Source: Agapetus fuscipes
Lineage: Eukaryota > Arthropoda > Insecta > Trichoptera > Glossosomatidae
DNA: 64,000 nt
Direction of reading: 5' to 3'
NCBI GenBank assembly: GCA_951799405.1
Contig: OX637339.1
Coordinates: 620,001 to 684,000, forward strand
Under the pieces are notes generated by a model, which did no database searches, was not told where the DNA came from, and was given only the letters and a program-made list of their open reading frames with translations. The position numbers and the translations under genes were made by a program. The first letter of the stretch is position 1. Every line of letters begins with the position of its first letter. Of the stretch, positions 42,907 through 53,372 are shown piece after piece.

Positions 42907-43358
42907 ATGGACCGGTCATATTTTTTCTATTTTCTACAAGAGAAAACATTGAAAATATGTGAAAATCCTGTAGTTTAGAAGTTTGTCAAGAGCACTTCCT
43001 TATAATTAGTTCACTTACTATAAGAAGTTACACAGAATAAAATATTGTATCCACGATTTCTCATATCAGTGAATCAGCACCTATTCAGTTTTACCTTCAA
43101 GGTGGCGATAAATCTTAGACGTAAATTGTTTTAACGATTGTTTTTCGGTTCCTTTGATGTCCGCACACTTTTCAATAGCTCAATTAATCGTGACGAAATT
43201 GCTCGTTTAATTGATAAATATAATAGCTAGTAATTAGTAATTAAAGATTTGCAATGTGAGAGTTCTCATGGCATCTAGAAAGCGTGCCTCCACTGACCCA
43301 GTTACCAACCAAATAAATAAATGCAAGTTCATCTTAAATTTCAGCAAAGTAGGTAATA
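42907..43358. other. Intron 2, no recognised element
   Basis: Nothing recognised. Confidence 0.4.
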
Positions 43359-43648
43359 GGGGCCGTCCATAAATTACGTCATCGATTTTGGCCGATTTTC
43401 GACCCCCCCCCCCCCCCTTACAATCATCCTATAGTTATTATCTAAAGACCCCCTCCCCCCCTCTTGCTGTAATAATGGATGAGCTCAATAATTAATAATG
43501 TTATATTACTTACATAATATTTTGTATATTTTGTAGAAATTGGTATTTACAAGAACGACGTCACTTTTGGTACTCGTACATCATTTGCCATCATCCGCAG
43601 ACCAGACCCCCCCCCTTAATGCGAATGACGTAATATATGGACAGCCCC
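43359..43648. mobile_element. MITE-D copy 2
   Basis: 290 bp; flanked by ATA on both sides; long C-runs. Confidence 0.85.
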
Positions 43649-43702
43649 ATAGCCATTTCTTTTCTTTGGTTATTCCATTTTTTGTTCATAATTATCGAAG
43701 AT

Positions 43703-43960
43703 TCCTTGAATTACAGGTTGGTATGAGGCTGACTACCCATACTCTACAAAATAATTTACTTTGCCAATGTCACCCCTGTTTCAGGGAAGGTCGGAAAGAG
43801 TTGAAGGGCTTTTGTTCATTTGAGTTTGGGATTTTATGTTGTAAATCTACATGCGGCATGTGTTAGCGCGAACTTATACATGTATGCTTGTGAGAATGCA
43901 TGTAATATGAATCCCCAATATTACATATCTTTGCAACTTAGATTAGATTAGATTAGATTG
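43703..43960 (+). mobile_element. Fam-A copy
   Basis: Full unit with (TTAGA)3. Confidence 0.8.
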
Positions 43961-44021
43961 CTGGTTTCCTCTCATAGGTGAATACAAAACATCCATAAAG
44001 CAAACTCCTGTGATCTCCTTC

Positions 44022-44382
44022 ACTTGATCTACAATCTATAATCTAAGATGCAAAGATGTATATAAACATTTAAAATTCATTTTAAATGCATGCCCAAAAA
44101 CAGACACGTGTAAGTTTGCTCTTACAAATGCTACGTACTTGTAAATTAAAATCAAAACCTCATATGATTAGAAAAATAAACGATTATTCAGTATGGGTGG
44201 TCAGCCTCATACCTACCTGTAAGTCCAGGAACCCTGAAACTTTGAAACTGAATCTATAAAAACTTGTTAGCATTTTTTTTTTATAAAAACAGTTGACTTA
44301 ATCTGTCAATGGCACCTTTGTTTCAGGAAAAGGTTGCATCAGCAGGAGTAGCAAGGTTTATGTTCAATTTGCACTTCCACTT
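44022..44382. mobile_element. Two Fam-A remnants
   Basis: 44022-44233 is minus with an internal deletion. 44300-44382 is a plus-strand middle fragment (CACCTTTGTTTCAGGAAAAG). Confidence 0.6.
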
Positions 44383-44406
44383 TCAGCTGGCATTTCTCTT
44401 TTATGA

Positions 44407-44670
44407 GTACACCGGTCCGTAGTCTACTAGTCAACACTTCTGACTCGTAAATGGAAAATTGTGGGTTCGAATCCCGGCGGATGACAAAAAAAGTACCAAT
44501 TACATTTTCAAATATGCTCTTTACCAATGACCGGTCACTAAAGGTCCATCCAGTCTTACAGCAACTGGGTCTTGCTTAAGGATTGGCCCTTTCTACAGCG
44601 ACGACCAAGCTCGCAGAAGGCTCTTGAGGTGTGATCACCTCACCAAATAAATCATAATAACATTACACAT
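44407..44670 (+). mobile_element. SINE-B copy
   Basis: Head TAGTCTACTAGTCAAC, GGTTCGAATCCC; short internal deletions; tail lost. Confidence 0.8.
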
Positions 44671-44729
44671 TGATTTTTCCTCTGTCTCCTTGAGTTTATC
44701 TTTACAAGTTTCGCAGTCCCTCGGCGTGT

Positions 44730-45272
44730 CTTCTAATCTAATCTAATCTAAGTTGCAAAGATATGTTACATTGGAGATTCATATTAAATGCATTCCCACA
44801 AGCAGACACGTACAAGTACACATGCCGCATGTCAACCTACAACATAAAAACCCAAATATCAAGTATGGACATACACCATGCAACTCATGCCGACCTTCCC
44901 TGAAACAGGGGTGACATTGGCATAGTGAACCATTTTCTACAGCATGGGTTGTCAGCCACATAGGGGCCGTCCATAACTTACGTCATCGATTTTGGCCGAT
45001 TTTCGACCCCCCCCCCCCCTTACAATCATCCTATAGTCATTATCTAATGACCCCCCCCCCTGTTTTGCTGTAATAATGGATGAGCTTAATAATTAATAAT
45101 TCTATATTACTTACATAATATTTTGTATATTTTGTAGAAATTGGTATTTACAAGAACGACATCACTTTTGGTACTCGTAAATCATTTGCCATCATCCGCA
45201 GACCAGACTCCCCCTCCCTTAATGCGAATGACGTAATATATGGACAGCCCCATATCAACTTATAAGTCAAGG
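44730..45272 (-). mobile_element. Fam-A copy split by MITE-D
   Basis: Left piece to GTCAGCCACATA; right piece ATATCAACTTATAAGTCAAG. The pre-insertion text CACATATCAAC lines up base for base with CGCATACCAAC of other copies. Confidence 0.85.
44963..45251. mobile_element. MITE-D copy 3
   Basis: 289 bp; ATA duplicated; borders proven by the interrupted Fam-A. Confidence 0.9.
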
Positions 45273-45299
45273 AACATATACAACAAGTTACATTTTTAA

Positions 45300-45503
45300 A
45301 TCTAAAAAAATCTAAAATCTAAGTTGCAAGGATATATTCATTCAAAGCTCTCAGATGTATGCACACAAACAAACACGTGTAGTTCGCGCTTACAAATGCT
45401 GATTGTGTACTTACAAATAAAATCCAAACCTCAAATGAACATCAGCCCTGCAACTCTTGCCGACATTCCCTGAAACAGGGGTGACATTGGCAAAGTGAAA
45501 AAT
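45300..45503 (-). mobile_element. Fam-A copy at an RTE-a 3' end, head truncated
   Basis: Stops at GGCAAAGTGAAAAATC; about 80 bp of LINE 3' UTR follows on its 5' side. Confidence 0.7.
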
Positions 45504-45692
45504 CACAAATAATAATATGAATACACATTAAAACAACCACAGAATACAAAATTCTAATTTAATAAACTCAGTCCTAGCCGCCAACATTACAGATCAACCG
45601 GCAATTTACCTCTGTCCTTACACACTTCTTTTATTTCATCCAGAGTCATAACCTTCTTCATACAAGCTCTCCTTTTATTATGACTCTGGATC
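45504..45692 (-). mobile_element. RTE-a LINE 3' end, short
   Basis: Minus frame QSHNKRRACMKKVMTLDEIK, EVCKDRGKLPVDL; truncated upstream. Confidence 0.7.
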
Positions 45693-46202
45693 TCTACTGT
45701 CATAATATGAACACATAGCACGTCATTTCTCTGCTGTACTGTCGCGGATATACTAGCGCTGTGGACGCCTTGATGAACCATTACCTCCCCCCACACACTC
45801 GTGACAATGATGCTCCCTCATCACTCCGCTCTGTCACAGGCGCAAAGGAAAAACACCCTTCCTGCCAACACGATATGGCTCAACATTCAACATACTTGCG
45901 TCTGTCAGTGATTTGCTTAAAGCGGCTACTCTGCTGATTTACCATTGCAGTCCCTTTACATAGGTACAAAAGAGATCTTTCTTGCATATTCCAGACCATT
46001 CGATCTCTGTTCTAGATTACACTAGACAGCTGTTCCGCCACCATTATGGATCATACCAGATGGTTTTACACACACTTTGGTACCTGTACAGGTGAACGTA
46101 GGTACTTCAAGTTCGTAGCTCGTAACACTACCACCACCATCACTAGTGCCAGATTGTTCTATACACTATGTATGCATGTACAATCGCACGTAGGTACTTC
46201 AA
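45693..46202. other. Intron 2, no recognised element
   Basis: CGTAGGTACTTCAAGTTCGT occurs twice (about 46097 and 46188). Otherwise unassigned. Confidence 0.4.
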
Positions 46203-46600
46203 GTTCGTAACAATATACATGGATCTGAGAATGGCGGTACACAATGGCATATTAAAAAAAAATAGCCTGATTTATTTGGTGAGCGCTATTTTTGTGTGTA
46301 TCACACCTCAAGAGCCCTCTGCGAGCTTGGTAGTCGCTGTAGAAAGCGCCAATTGTCAAGCAAGACCCAGTTGTTGTAAGGCTGGATGGACCTTCTGATG
46401 ACCCAGCGAAGAGCAAATTTGAAAATATAAATGGTATATTTTTTGTGCTCCGCAGGGATTCGAACCAACAACCTTCCAGTTACGAGTCTGAGGTGTTGCC
46501 ACCTGGACTACAGACCAAATTGTTGTTACCGACCATATTGTTACCGACTTTGATGTATAGTATGTACGGTAGAAATAAAGCATTTGAGAAGCATGTACTA
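46203..46600 (+). mobile_element. RTE-a fragment split by SINE-B
   Basis: GATCTGAGAATGGCGGTACA before the SINE and TACCGACTTTGATGTATAG after it match the uninterrupted fragment at 17.26 kb. Confidence 0.6.
46259..46522 (-). mobile_element. SINE-B copy inside the LINE fragment
   Basis: Full head at right; the middle lacks the AAAGACCGGTC block. Confidence 0.8.
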
Positions 46601-46789
46601 CCTTGCACGTCGCGTCGTTCATGGGTTAGTGTGCAAGTGCGTTGAGTGTGGAATGAACGTCTATGTCGGGCATGAGAACACGGGGCGAACAATGCAGGAC
46701 GGATTCCTCTGTACCTACGTCACACCTGAACATTATAATTATTACAGATACCACATGACACCGAAATCTAGAGCAGTGGCTTCCATCCT

Positions 46790-47265
46790 GGGGGCGATCT
46801 GGGCGATTGGGGGTGATTGGGGAGCGATTGAGGGGTGATTGGGCAGTAATTGGGGGACGATTGAGAAGCGATCGGGGAGCAATTGGGGAACAATTGGGAA
46901 GTGATTGGAAAGCGATTGAGAAGCGATTGAGGAGCAATTGGGGAGCGATTGGGGAGTGATTGGTAAGCGATTGGGGAGCGATTGGGGAGCAATTGGGAGT
47001 GATTGGGAAGTGATTGGGAAGTAATTGGGGAGTGATTGGGAAGCGATTGGGGAGCATTGGGGAGTGATTGAGAAGCAATTGGGGAGCAATTGCGGAGTGA
47101 TTGGAAAGCGATTGAGGGGCGATTGGGGAGCAATTGGGAGTGATTGGGAAGCGATTGAGAAGCAATTGGAAGTGATTGGGAAGCGATTGGAGAGTAATTA
47201 GGGAGTGTTTGGGAAGCGATTGAGGGCGATCGGAGAGCAATTGGGGAGTGATTGGGGCGATGGAG
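46790..47265. repeat. Imperfect tandem array of GGGGAGCGATT
   Basis: About forty units of 10-12 bp: GGGGAGCGATT, GGGAAGTGATT, GGGGAGCAATT. All three minus frames are open (PNRSPIAPQSL-type repeats), a by-product of unit composition. Confidence 0.9.
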
Positions 47266-47510
47266 CGATATAATAGTGGTTACCGAAAAATGCTTTGGAT
47301 CTCTTGGCGCGATCGAGTCAACAATGAAATTAGAAATACGGCCTTCTCCATATTACAATACAGGGGGAGGAAGAATTCAGGGACGCCGAAGAACATCGTG
47401 CCTTTAAAACCTGCGACAATGGTTAACCAAAGCACCAAGTTCCTGTTTCGAGCCGCAGCATCCAAGGTCAAAATAGGCATGATAATCGCTGATCGTCGAA
47501 ATAAATCACA
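47266..47510. other. hAT interior, shared block
   Basis: AACCTGCGACAATGGTT and CACCAAGTTCCTGTTTCG recur at 51.51-51.57 kb, each time next to a Fam-A tail. Identity unknown. Confidence 0.45.
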
Positions 47511-47772
47511 CCTAATCTAATCTAATCTAATCTAAGTTGCAAAGATATGTTACATTGGAGATTCACATTACATGCATTCCCACAACCAAGACACGTACAA
47601 GTTCGCGCTTGCACGTGCCTCATGTGAGCCTACAACATAAAAACCAATCTCAAACGGACATACACCCTGCAACTCTTGCCGTCCTTCCCTATAACAGGGG
47701 TGACATTGGCAAAGTGAACCATTTTTTACAGCATGGGTGGTCAGCCGCATACCAACCTATAAGTCAAGGAAC
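47511..47772 (-). mobile_element. Fam-A copy
   Basis: Full unit with (TCTAA)4. Confidence 0.8.
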
Positions 47773-48169
47773 AACACCAAAAGAAGAAAAAGGAGCAATA
47801 GGGGTGAAATAGTTCCTTGTCTCCCCATCTCCCCGTCCCCGACCCCCGTCTCCCCATCTCCCCGTCGACCGTGTTTTTGAGAAGAAATATTATTTTGGTA
47901 ATCGCGTGCTTGCCTGTTTTTTGGGAAGGCGATTCCAAGGGGCGATAGGTGGAAAAAGGTTGGGGAACACTGGTGTAGAACATGTCAAAGCGTATACAAA
48001 TGTTGCTGTTGTATAATACGCGCTAAAGAAAAGTTTTGCGTCACTTTTAACCACGAAAAATGACAAAATTTTGTGTTTTTTTTGCTAGTGTATTTACGTG
48101 TAATTGAAAAATAATATAACCGTTTCTTCCATTGAGTTAGCTGGAATACACATTTATTATCTAAAAATT

Positions 48170-48338
48170 TAAATCTAAGCTGCAAAGATATGTATCATTT
48201 GAGATTCATATTAAATGCATTCCCACAAGCATACACGCATAATTTCGCGCTCACACATGCCGCATGTGGACCTACACTATAAAAAACCCAATCTCAAATG
48301 AACATAAGCCCTGCAACTCTTGCCGACCTTCCCTTATT
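48170..48338 (-). mobile_element. Fam-A copy, head missing
   Basis: Ends at CTTGCCGACCTTCCC next to a (TTA)n stretch. Confidence 0.7.
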
Positions 48339-48393
48339 ATTATTATTAATAATATAGAGGAGTAGAAACCAGCCTACTAGCATTGATACATAC

Positions 48394-48749
48394 TGTTCCG
48401 AATGTGTAATTGTGTGTCTGTGTGATGTGAATGTGTCTGTGTGAGTCTGTGTGTGTCTTTGGATGTAAAAATGCTTAAATAATTGTACTTGTAATTGTTC
48501 GATACTCTGTGACTTTTCTAGTGTGAGTATTTGCTCGAATATTCTGGCAAAATCTTGCATGTTCTAGTTCGCAATGTTTCAAGACCAATCCTTATGCCTG
48601 CTATAAAAAGGGCCAAATCTGTCTGTAGCGCTAGAATTGTGTCGAGTAATGCAGTGCAAAAGCTACTCTGTGTACCCACCGTATGTGAATCGTATTTTAA
48701 AATAAATTAACTGAAGTTTTTCATGAAATTGAGCCCGTAAATCATAACA
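48394..48749 (+). mobile_element. LTR-2, probable solo LTR just before exon 3
   Basis: 356 bp, TGTTCCGAATGTGTAATTG ... CGTAAATCATAACA. TATA-like CTATAAAAAGGGCC lies near 48600, then AAAATAAATTAAC. The end block GAGCCCGTAAATCATAA recurs near 19.06 kb. No target duplication seen. Confidence 0.5.
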
Positions 48750-48772
48750 ATTGTTTGACGTTTGCCTTCCAG

Positions 48773-48881
48773 GCCAACTGGTTCAAGGCCGCGCAGTACT
48801 GCCGCTTCCATGGGATGCACCTGGCGTCCATATCGTCGCAGGAGGAGAACGACAAGCTGGAGAAGTACGTGAGGGACTCTG
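48773..48881 (+). CDS. C-type lectin exon 3: first helices
   Basis: Encodes residues 68-103 plus one base of Gly104. ANWFKAAQYCRFHGMHLASI is the classic alpha-1 region, with Cys77 (expected partner Cys181) and HLASI before the second helix; SSQEENDKLEKYV is alpha-2. Acceptor TTTGCCTTCCAG, donor TCTG|GTAAGA. Phase 0 in, phase 1 out. Confidence 0.9.
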
Positions 48882-49072
48882 GTAAGAAACAGTTCAGTTA
48901 TATTTCAAACAACGCCAGTCAAAGTCACAATTTTGCCTCGCTCGACCATAGCGCTAGCTTCGTCTACCGCAAGCTTTACTCAGCCTTCCAATAAATCACA
49001 GCCTGCCCTTTTGGAAAGAAGGGAAATCCCTAAAATTTTCTATCAAGTAAATGGTGTAAGGTTGACTTCCTT

Positions 49073-49420
49073 TCCTATGATAATGGAAAAAAATAAGCTG
49101 TACATATAATGTAAGTCCTTACCGCGTTGTCTTGGAAAGGATCACATGTGACGTGCGCAACTTAACTATTTATTTTCACAGATAAGTGGGTCGGCATTTT
49201 TCCGACCACTTTACTTGAAATAGAGGTTTCCCTGCTCCCGTGTTGCTGGCTCTCGTTTCTTGTGAAGGCTGAGTAAACCTGCTGGTACTTATTTTGGATT
49301 CGTAATGAACACCGAAATGGGAAACCATTTCTGACACCCTCGGTGGGGATCAAACCCAAGGGTTTGCAAGCTCTCCGCATGGAGTGCGAGCATTCTACCA
49401 ATTGAGCTATCAACACCAAC
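49073..49420 (-). mobile_element. SINE-C copy
   Basis: Full length in intron 3; head at right with a small duplication near CAAGGGTTTGCAAGC. Confidence 0.8.
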
Positions 49421-49453
49421 GTGCGACCACGAAGACAACGAAAACCGTCACAG

Positions 49454-49612
49454 CGCTTTGATAACTCGCCTTGAAGATGCTTTGTGCTCGTGAAAGCGAA
49501 ACGCCGGCAGATTTAGAATCTGCAAAGAGAACATGGTCAAACCTTAAAGAACACAAAAACGATTTGTTTATTATTAACACCGGCCGTGAAAGTGAAAGTT
49601 TTAAACTTTATT
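49454..49612 (+). mobile_element. Penelope-like terminus just before exon 4
   Basis: TTGAAGA (49471-49477), a GCTTT/AAAGC stem and GAAAC (49498-49502), then ACCGGCCGTGAAAGTGAAAG about 80 bp on. Same motif order as at 14.4 and 24.6 kb. Confidence 0.5.
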
Positions 49613-49629
49613 AAATGGTATTTTTTCAG

Positions 49630-49880
49630 GATATGGGAACGAGCATTTCTGGACGTCAGGCACGGATCTGGCCGAGGAGGGCAACTTCTTCTGGATGTCC
49701 TCCGGCAGACCCATCACCTTTACCAACTGGAACGCCGGCGAGCCCAACAACTTCCGATACGAAAATGGCGAAGAAGAAAACTGCCTGGAGCTGTGGAACC
49801 GAGACGGCAAGGGGCTGAAGTGGAACGACTCCCCCTGCTCCTTCGAGACTTTCTTCGTGTGTGAAGTGAGGAACGATTGA
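49630..49880 (+). CDS. C-type lectin exon 4: carbohydrate-recognition core
   Basis: Encodes residues 104-186 and the TGA stop. Visible motifs: HFWTSGTDLAEEG, then the WMSSGRPITFTNWNAGEPNN block with EPN at 141-143 (mannose-type specificity by family rule), EEENC with Cys155, KWND with WND at 168-170 (calcium site 2), Cys173 and FFVCEV with Cys181. All four canonical disulphide cysteines and the calcium ligands E141, N143, E153, N169 and D170 are present, so an active lectin is expected. Acceptor ATTTTTTCAG. The protein ends five residues after Cys181, as usual for a single-domain form. Confidence 0.93.
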
Positions 49881-49967
49881 AGTGCAAAAATTAAAAAAAA
49901 AAAAAACTTTTTAAAAAATACATTAGACTTTAAATCTGATCCACCCTTGGTGTTCTATGTTACGGCT

Positions 49968-50560
49968 CCATGTTAGAACGACACAGTGACAAAACAGCGC
50001 ATGACAAAACGACACATGACATAACGGCACGTGACAAAACGACACGTGACGGAACATCACAATAATAGTAAATCACATGACAAAACATCACAAGACAAGA
50101 CCATTTAATTTTCCATTTATGGTATGTTATGTTTTAGGCATGTGATGTTTTGTCATAGTGATAATAATAATAATGTAAGATGATTTATTTGGTGAGCGCT
50201 GTTATTGTGTGTATCACACCTTAAGAGCCCTCTGCGAGCTTGGTCGTCGCTGTATAAAGCGACAATTCTCAAGCAAGACCCAGTTGTTGTAAGGTTGGAT
50301 GAACCTTTCAGTGACCGGTCTTTGGTAAAGGTTCATGAATTTTTCAACCCAGCGAAGAGCACATTTGGTTATATAAATGGTATATTTTGTGCTCCGCCAG
50401 GATTCGAATCCACAACCTTCCATTTACGAGCCCGAAGTGTTGCCACTGGACTACGGACCGGTCCAAGAATGATGCTTTGTTATGTGGTGTACTGTCATTG
50501 TGATGTTATTTCATGTGTCGTTCTGTCATGTGATGTTATGTCACTGCGCCGTTCTATCCT
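49968..50560. mobile_element. FB-F foldback element
   Basis: Left array ACGACACATGACATAACGGC from 49978; right array with TCATGTGTCGTTCTGTCATG. Outer ends TCCATGTTAGAACGACAC and GTTCTATCCTGTC. A SINE-B lies between the arms. Confidence 0.65.
50160..50466 (-). mobile_element. SINE-B copy, full
   Basis: (ATA)n tail at left, head at right with GGATTCGAATCC; well preserved. Confidence 0.85.
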
Positions 50561-51569
50561 GTCAACCTTTATTACTTTATACCCCATTTACATTCACCCA
50601 CTTCTACTGCCGTAAGTATGGGCGGAGTAAGTGGCCCGCGAGGTGAGGAGGAAAGGAAAGTGGGGAGGCAAACTAACCAATGGCGCTCTCGAATCGTTCC
50701 TTTGACTCCCGAAAAAATACCGCCAAAATCGTAAGTTTACTTGCCGCGATCGGGAATCACTGTTGTTATGGGAAGTATGCCTGTTCACACACACGCCCTA
50801 CTCACTTCCCTTCTCACTCGCCTCGCGCTGGGAGCTGAATGTTAACGAGTATAAGAAAAGTTGGTGTGGTTTCAAATGAAAGATTTAAAAATAAAATAAT
50901 ATAAAATATTTTACACCTAAGTAAAAATTAATTCAAATTATTTTTTTTAAGATTACATTTATAAGTAAGTTTATTGTACATATTAAAAAAAAATACTTTT
51001 GAATCTTTATATTTTATTTTTGTTTTAAATAGATTTAAGTGAAGCAAGTGGTTATGATAAATACATATTTTGGTACTTATAATTTTTAATGTAAATGCCA
51101 AAACTATTCTTTTACTTAGATTATTCTTAATATTTCACATTTTTTTTATAAATATTATATTGAAGCATACAAATTCATTTTTAGCACTTTGAAAATTTAT
51201 ATTAGCAATAAAAGAAAGTAAGTGATCGAGGCAAAGGCACGAACGGAAGTAAAAATAAAATATTTTTTACAAAAACTTAAATTATAGGAAGATTACTTTC
51301 TTGCTGACCTTTGTATGGAGGAAAGACTAGCGCCTCTGGCGGACAGATTTGGAAAAAATCCAGCAGAATGACGAGGTTTATTTTCGCGTTTTTTTTTCAA
51401 TGTTCCCACCCTCATTATCTTTTTCTCAACTAATACCCTTTACAAAAACAAAAAACATTTATATCTAGGGCATTTTAAATTAAAAATGGCATTTGAAATT
51501 TAAGTGGCTGAGAAACCTGCGACAATGGTTCCACAAAAGCACCAAGTCCCTGTTTCGATCCGCAGCATA
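50561..51569. other. Downstream of the gene, no recognised element
   Basis: 50600-50830 is GC-richer (GTGGCCCGCGAGGTGAGG); the rest is AT-rich. No gene seen. Confidence 0.4.
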
Positions 51570-52100
51570 ATATATAATTTAGTTGCAAAGATATATAACA
51601 TTTAAGATTCATATGAATTGCATGCCCATAAGCAGACACGCATAAGTTTGCGCTTACACATGCCGCATGTGGACCTACATTATAAAAACCCATATCTCCA
51701 ATGAACAACGACCGTTCAACTCTTACCGACTCTCCTTGAAACAGGGGTGACATTGGCAAAGTAAAACATTTTTTACAGTTTGGTCAGCCTTATACCAACC
51801 TTTAAATGATAATAATATTAGGATGATTTATTTGGTGCGCAAGTTTTTTTGTTTATCACACCTCAAGAGCCCTCTGCGAGCTTGGTCGTCGCTATAGAAA
51901 GCGCCGATTCTCAAGCAAAACCCAGTTGCTGTAAGGCTGGATGGTCCGGTCTTTGGTAAAGGTATATAAATTTTTCCCCCAGGGAAGTGCATATTTGAAA
52001 ATAGAAATCTTTTTTTTTTTATGCTCCGCCGGAATTCGAACCCACAACCTCCATTTACGAATCAGAAGTTGTGTTCACCACTAGACTACGCACCGGTCAA
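51570..52100 (-). mobile_element. Fam-A copy followed by SINE-B copy
   Basis: Fam-A to about 51803 (head decayed), then SINE-B from about 51805: (AATAAT) tail, head at right with TGGGTTCGAATTCC on the minus strand. Confidence 0.75.
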
Positions 52101-52429
52101 GTCAAGGAATACAAATAATAAATAGCTACGGTCAAAATAGCCATGATGTTTATCGATCTTTGATAGAAGTGGCACCAATGGTAGAAGAAATTGAAAATTG
52201 TAAGAGAAAATCATAATTTCTTCAGATTTTAAACAGAGATGGTAATTTTCTCGGGTCTTTGTGTGACAGGGGTGGAAAATCTCTTCCTGACGATGCCTAT
52301 GAATCACAAGGGGGGGATCAGCCATGGTCCAAGTAATTTAGAGCGTACCTAAATTAATGCCCCTACCCTCAAATGGAAAAACCCATTCAGGTGGAGACGA
52401 ACCTGGCAGGAGCGTACATCCCATACAGG
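52101..52429. other. No recognised element
   Basis: Nothing recognised. Confidence 0.4.
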
Positions 52430-52868
52430 CATAATAATAATAAATAATATGAGGATGATTTATTTGGTGAGCGCTGTTTTTGTGTGTATCACACCTCAAG
52501 AGCCCTCTGCGAGCTTGGTCGTCGCTGTAGAAAGCGCCAATTCTCAAGCAAGACCCAGTTGTTGTAAGGTTGGATGGATCTTTCAGTGACCGGTCTTTGG
52601 TAAAGGTTTATGAATTTTTCAACCCAGCGAAGAGCACATTCGAAATATAAATGGTATATTTTATGCTCCGCCGGGATCCGAATCCACAACCTTCCATTTA
52701 CGAGTCCGAAGTGTTGCCACTACGGACTACGGACCGGTCCAAGATGCCAACGACACGCGGTGTACCTGAGCGGTTACCCATCCAAGTTCTGTCCGCGCCC
52801 AATGTTGCTTAACTTCGGTGATCTATGGGAACCGGTGCTTTCAACATGGTAACGTCGCGTCGTTGACA
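52430..52868 (-). mobile_element. SINE-B with 5S head, third copy
   Basis: Tail ATAATAATAAATAAT at left, then body, tRNA head (52665-52742) and 5S-like head (52745-52865), whose minus reading includes ACCGGTTCCCATAGATCACC. The 5S part has lost some of its middle. Confidence 0.88.
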
Positions 52869-52892
52869 AAGGCAAATGGGCCTAATAGGTAG

Positions 52893-52955
52893 GCAACGCA
52901 ACGGAACTCGCAAAACGCAACTTATCTTACACATATAGTGTAACTTCTTGTATGT
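52893..52955 (-). mobile_element. SINE-C 3' scrap
   Basis: GCAACGCAACGGAACTCGC and TTACACATATAGTGTAAC. Confidence 0.5.
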
Positions 52956-52959
52956 ATAT

Positions 52960-53210
52960 GTTCCTTGACTTATAGGTTGGTATGCGGCTGACCACCCATG
53001 CTGTAAAAATGGTTCACTTTGCCAATTTCACCCCTGTTTCAAGGAAAGATGGCAAGAGTTGCAGGGTGTATGTCCATTTGAGATTTGGGTTTTATGTTGT
53101 AGGCTCACATGCGGCATGTGCAAGCGTGAACTTGTACGTTTATGTTTGTGGGCATGCATTTGATATGAGCTTGAAATGGTAATATATCTTTACAATTTAG
53201 ATTATTATTA
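52960..53210 (+). mobile_element. Fam-A copy
   Basis: Full unit; tail reduced to TTAGATTATTATTATAA. Confidence 0.8.
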
Positions 53211-53214
53211 TAAT

Positions 53215-53372
53215 CAGTACACATGCCATCTATCTATATGGACATATGGACCTACAAAATAAAAACCTAAATCTCGAATTAATACAAGCACTGCAACTCT
53301 TGCCGACCTACCCTGAAACAGGAATGACATCGGAAAAGTGAACCATTTTTATTTTATAGTACGGGTGCTATG
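53215..53372 (-). mobile_element. Fam-A remnant
   Basis: Middle and head fragments, diverged (CCCTGAAACAGGAATGACAT). Confidence 0.55.

Larger units (their letters stand above)
46774..47972. mobile_element. hAT-like element with G-rich array
   Basis: Ends CAGTGGCTTCCATCCTGGGG and GGTTGGGGAACACTG match the common hAT terminus CAGTG-TTCC-AACC. Flanks ATCTAGAG/GTGTAGAA agree at 5 of 8 bases. Contains the GGGGAGCGATT array, a unique stretch and a nested Fam-A. No transposase frame, so non-autonomous. Confidence 0.5.
236..49880 (+). other. C-type lectin gene, four coding exons
   Basis: This is the only host gene I can support. Four exons with GT/AG borders join at phases 1, 0 and 1 into an open frame of 186 codons plus stop. 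The product is a secreted, calcium-dependent carbohydrate-binding protein with one C-type lectin domain; insect proteins of this class bind glycans on microbes or host cells in haemolymph and act in immunity or cell adhesion. Introns are about 40.4 kb, 7.9 kb and 748 bp. The 5' UTR start is not defined; an AT-rich TATA-like stretch lies at 202-210 but is too close to the ATG to be convincing as the promoter. An ATTAAA just after the stop (about 49890) is a weak polyadenylation candidate. The exon set looks complete because signal peptide, full domain and stop are all present. Confidence 0.9.

Noticed and set aside
46626..47240. Minus-strand frame of 204 codons rich in P, N, S and Q
   Set aside because: It translates the GGGGAGCGATT array; all frames are similarly open.
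49586..49864. Alternative frames across exon 4 on both strands
   Set aside because: They are shadows of the lectin exon, whose frame alone shows conserved motifs and matches the other exons in phase.
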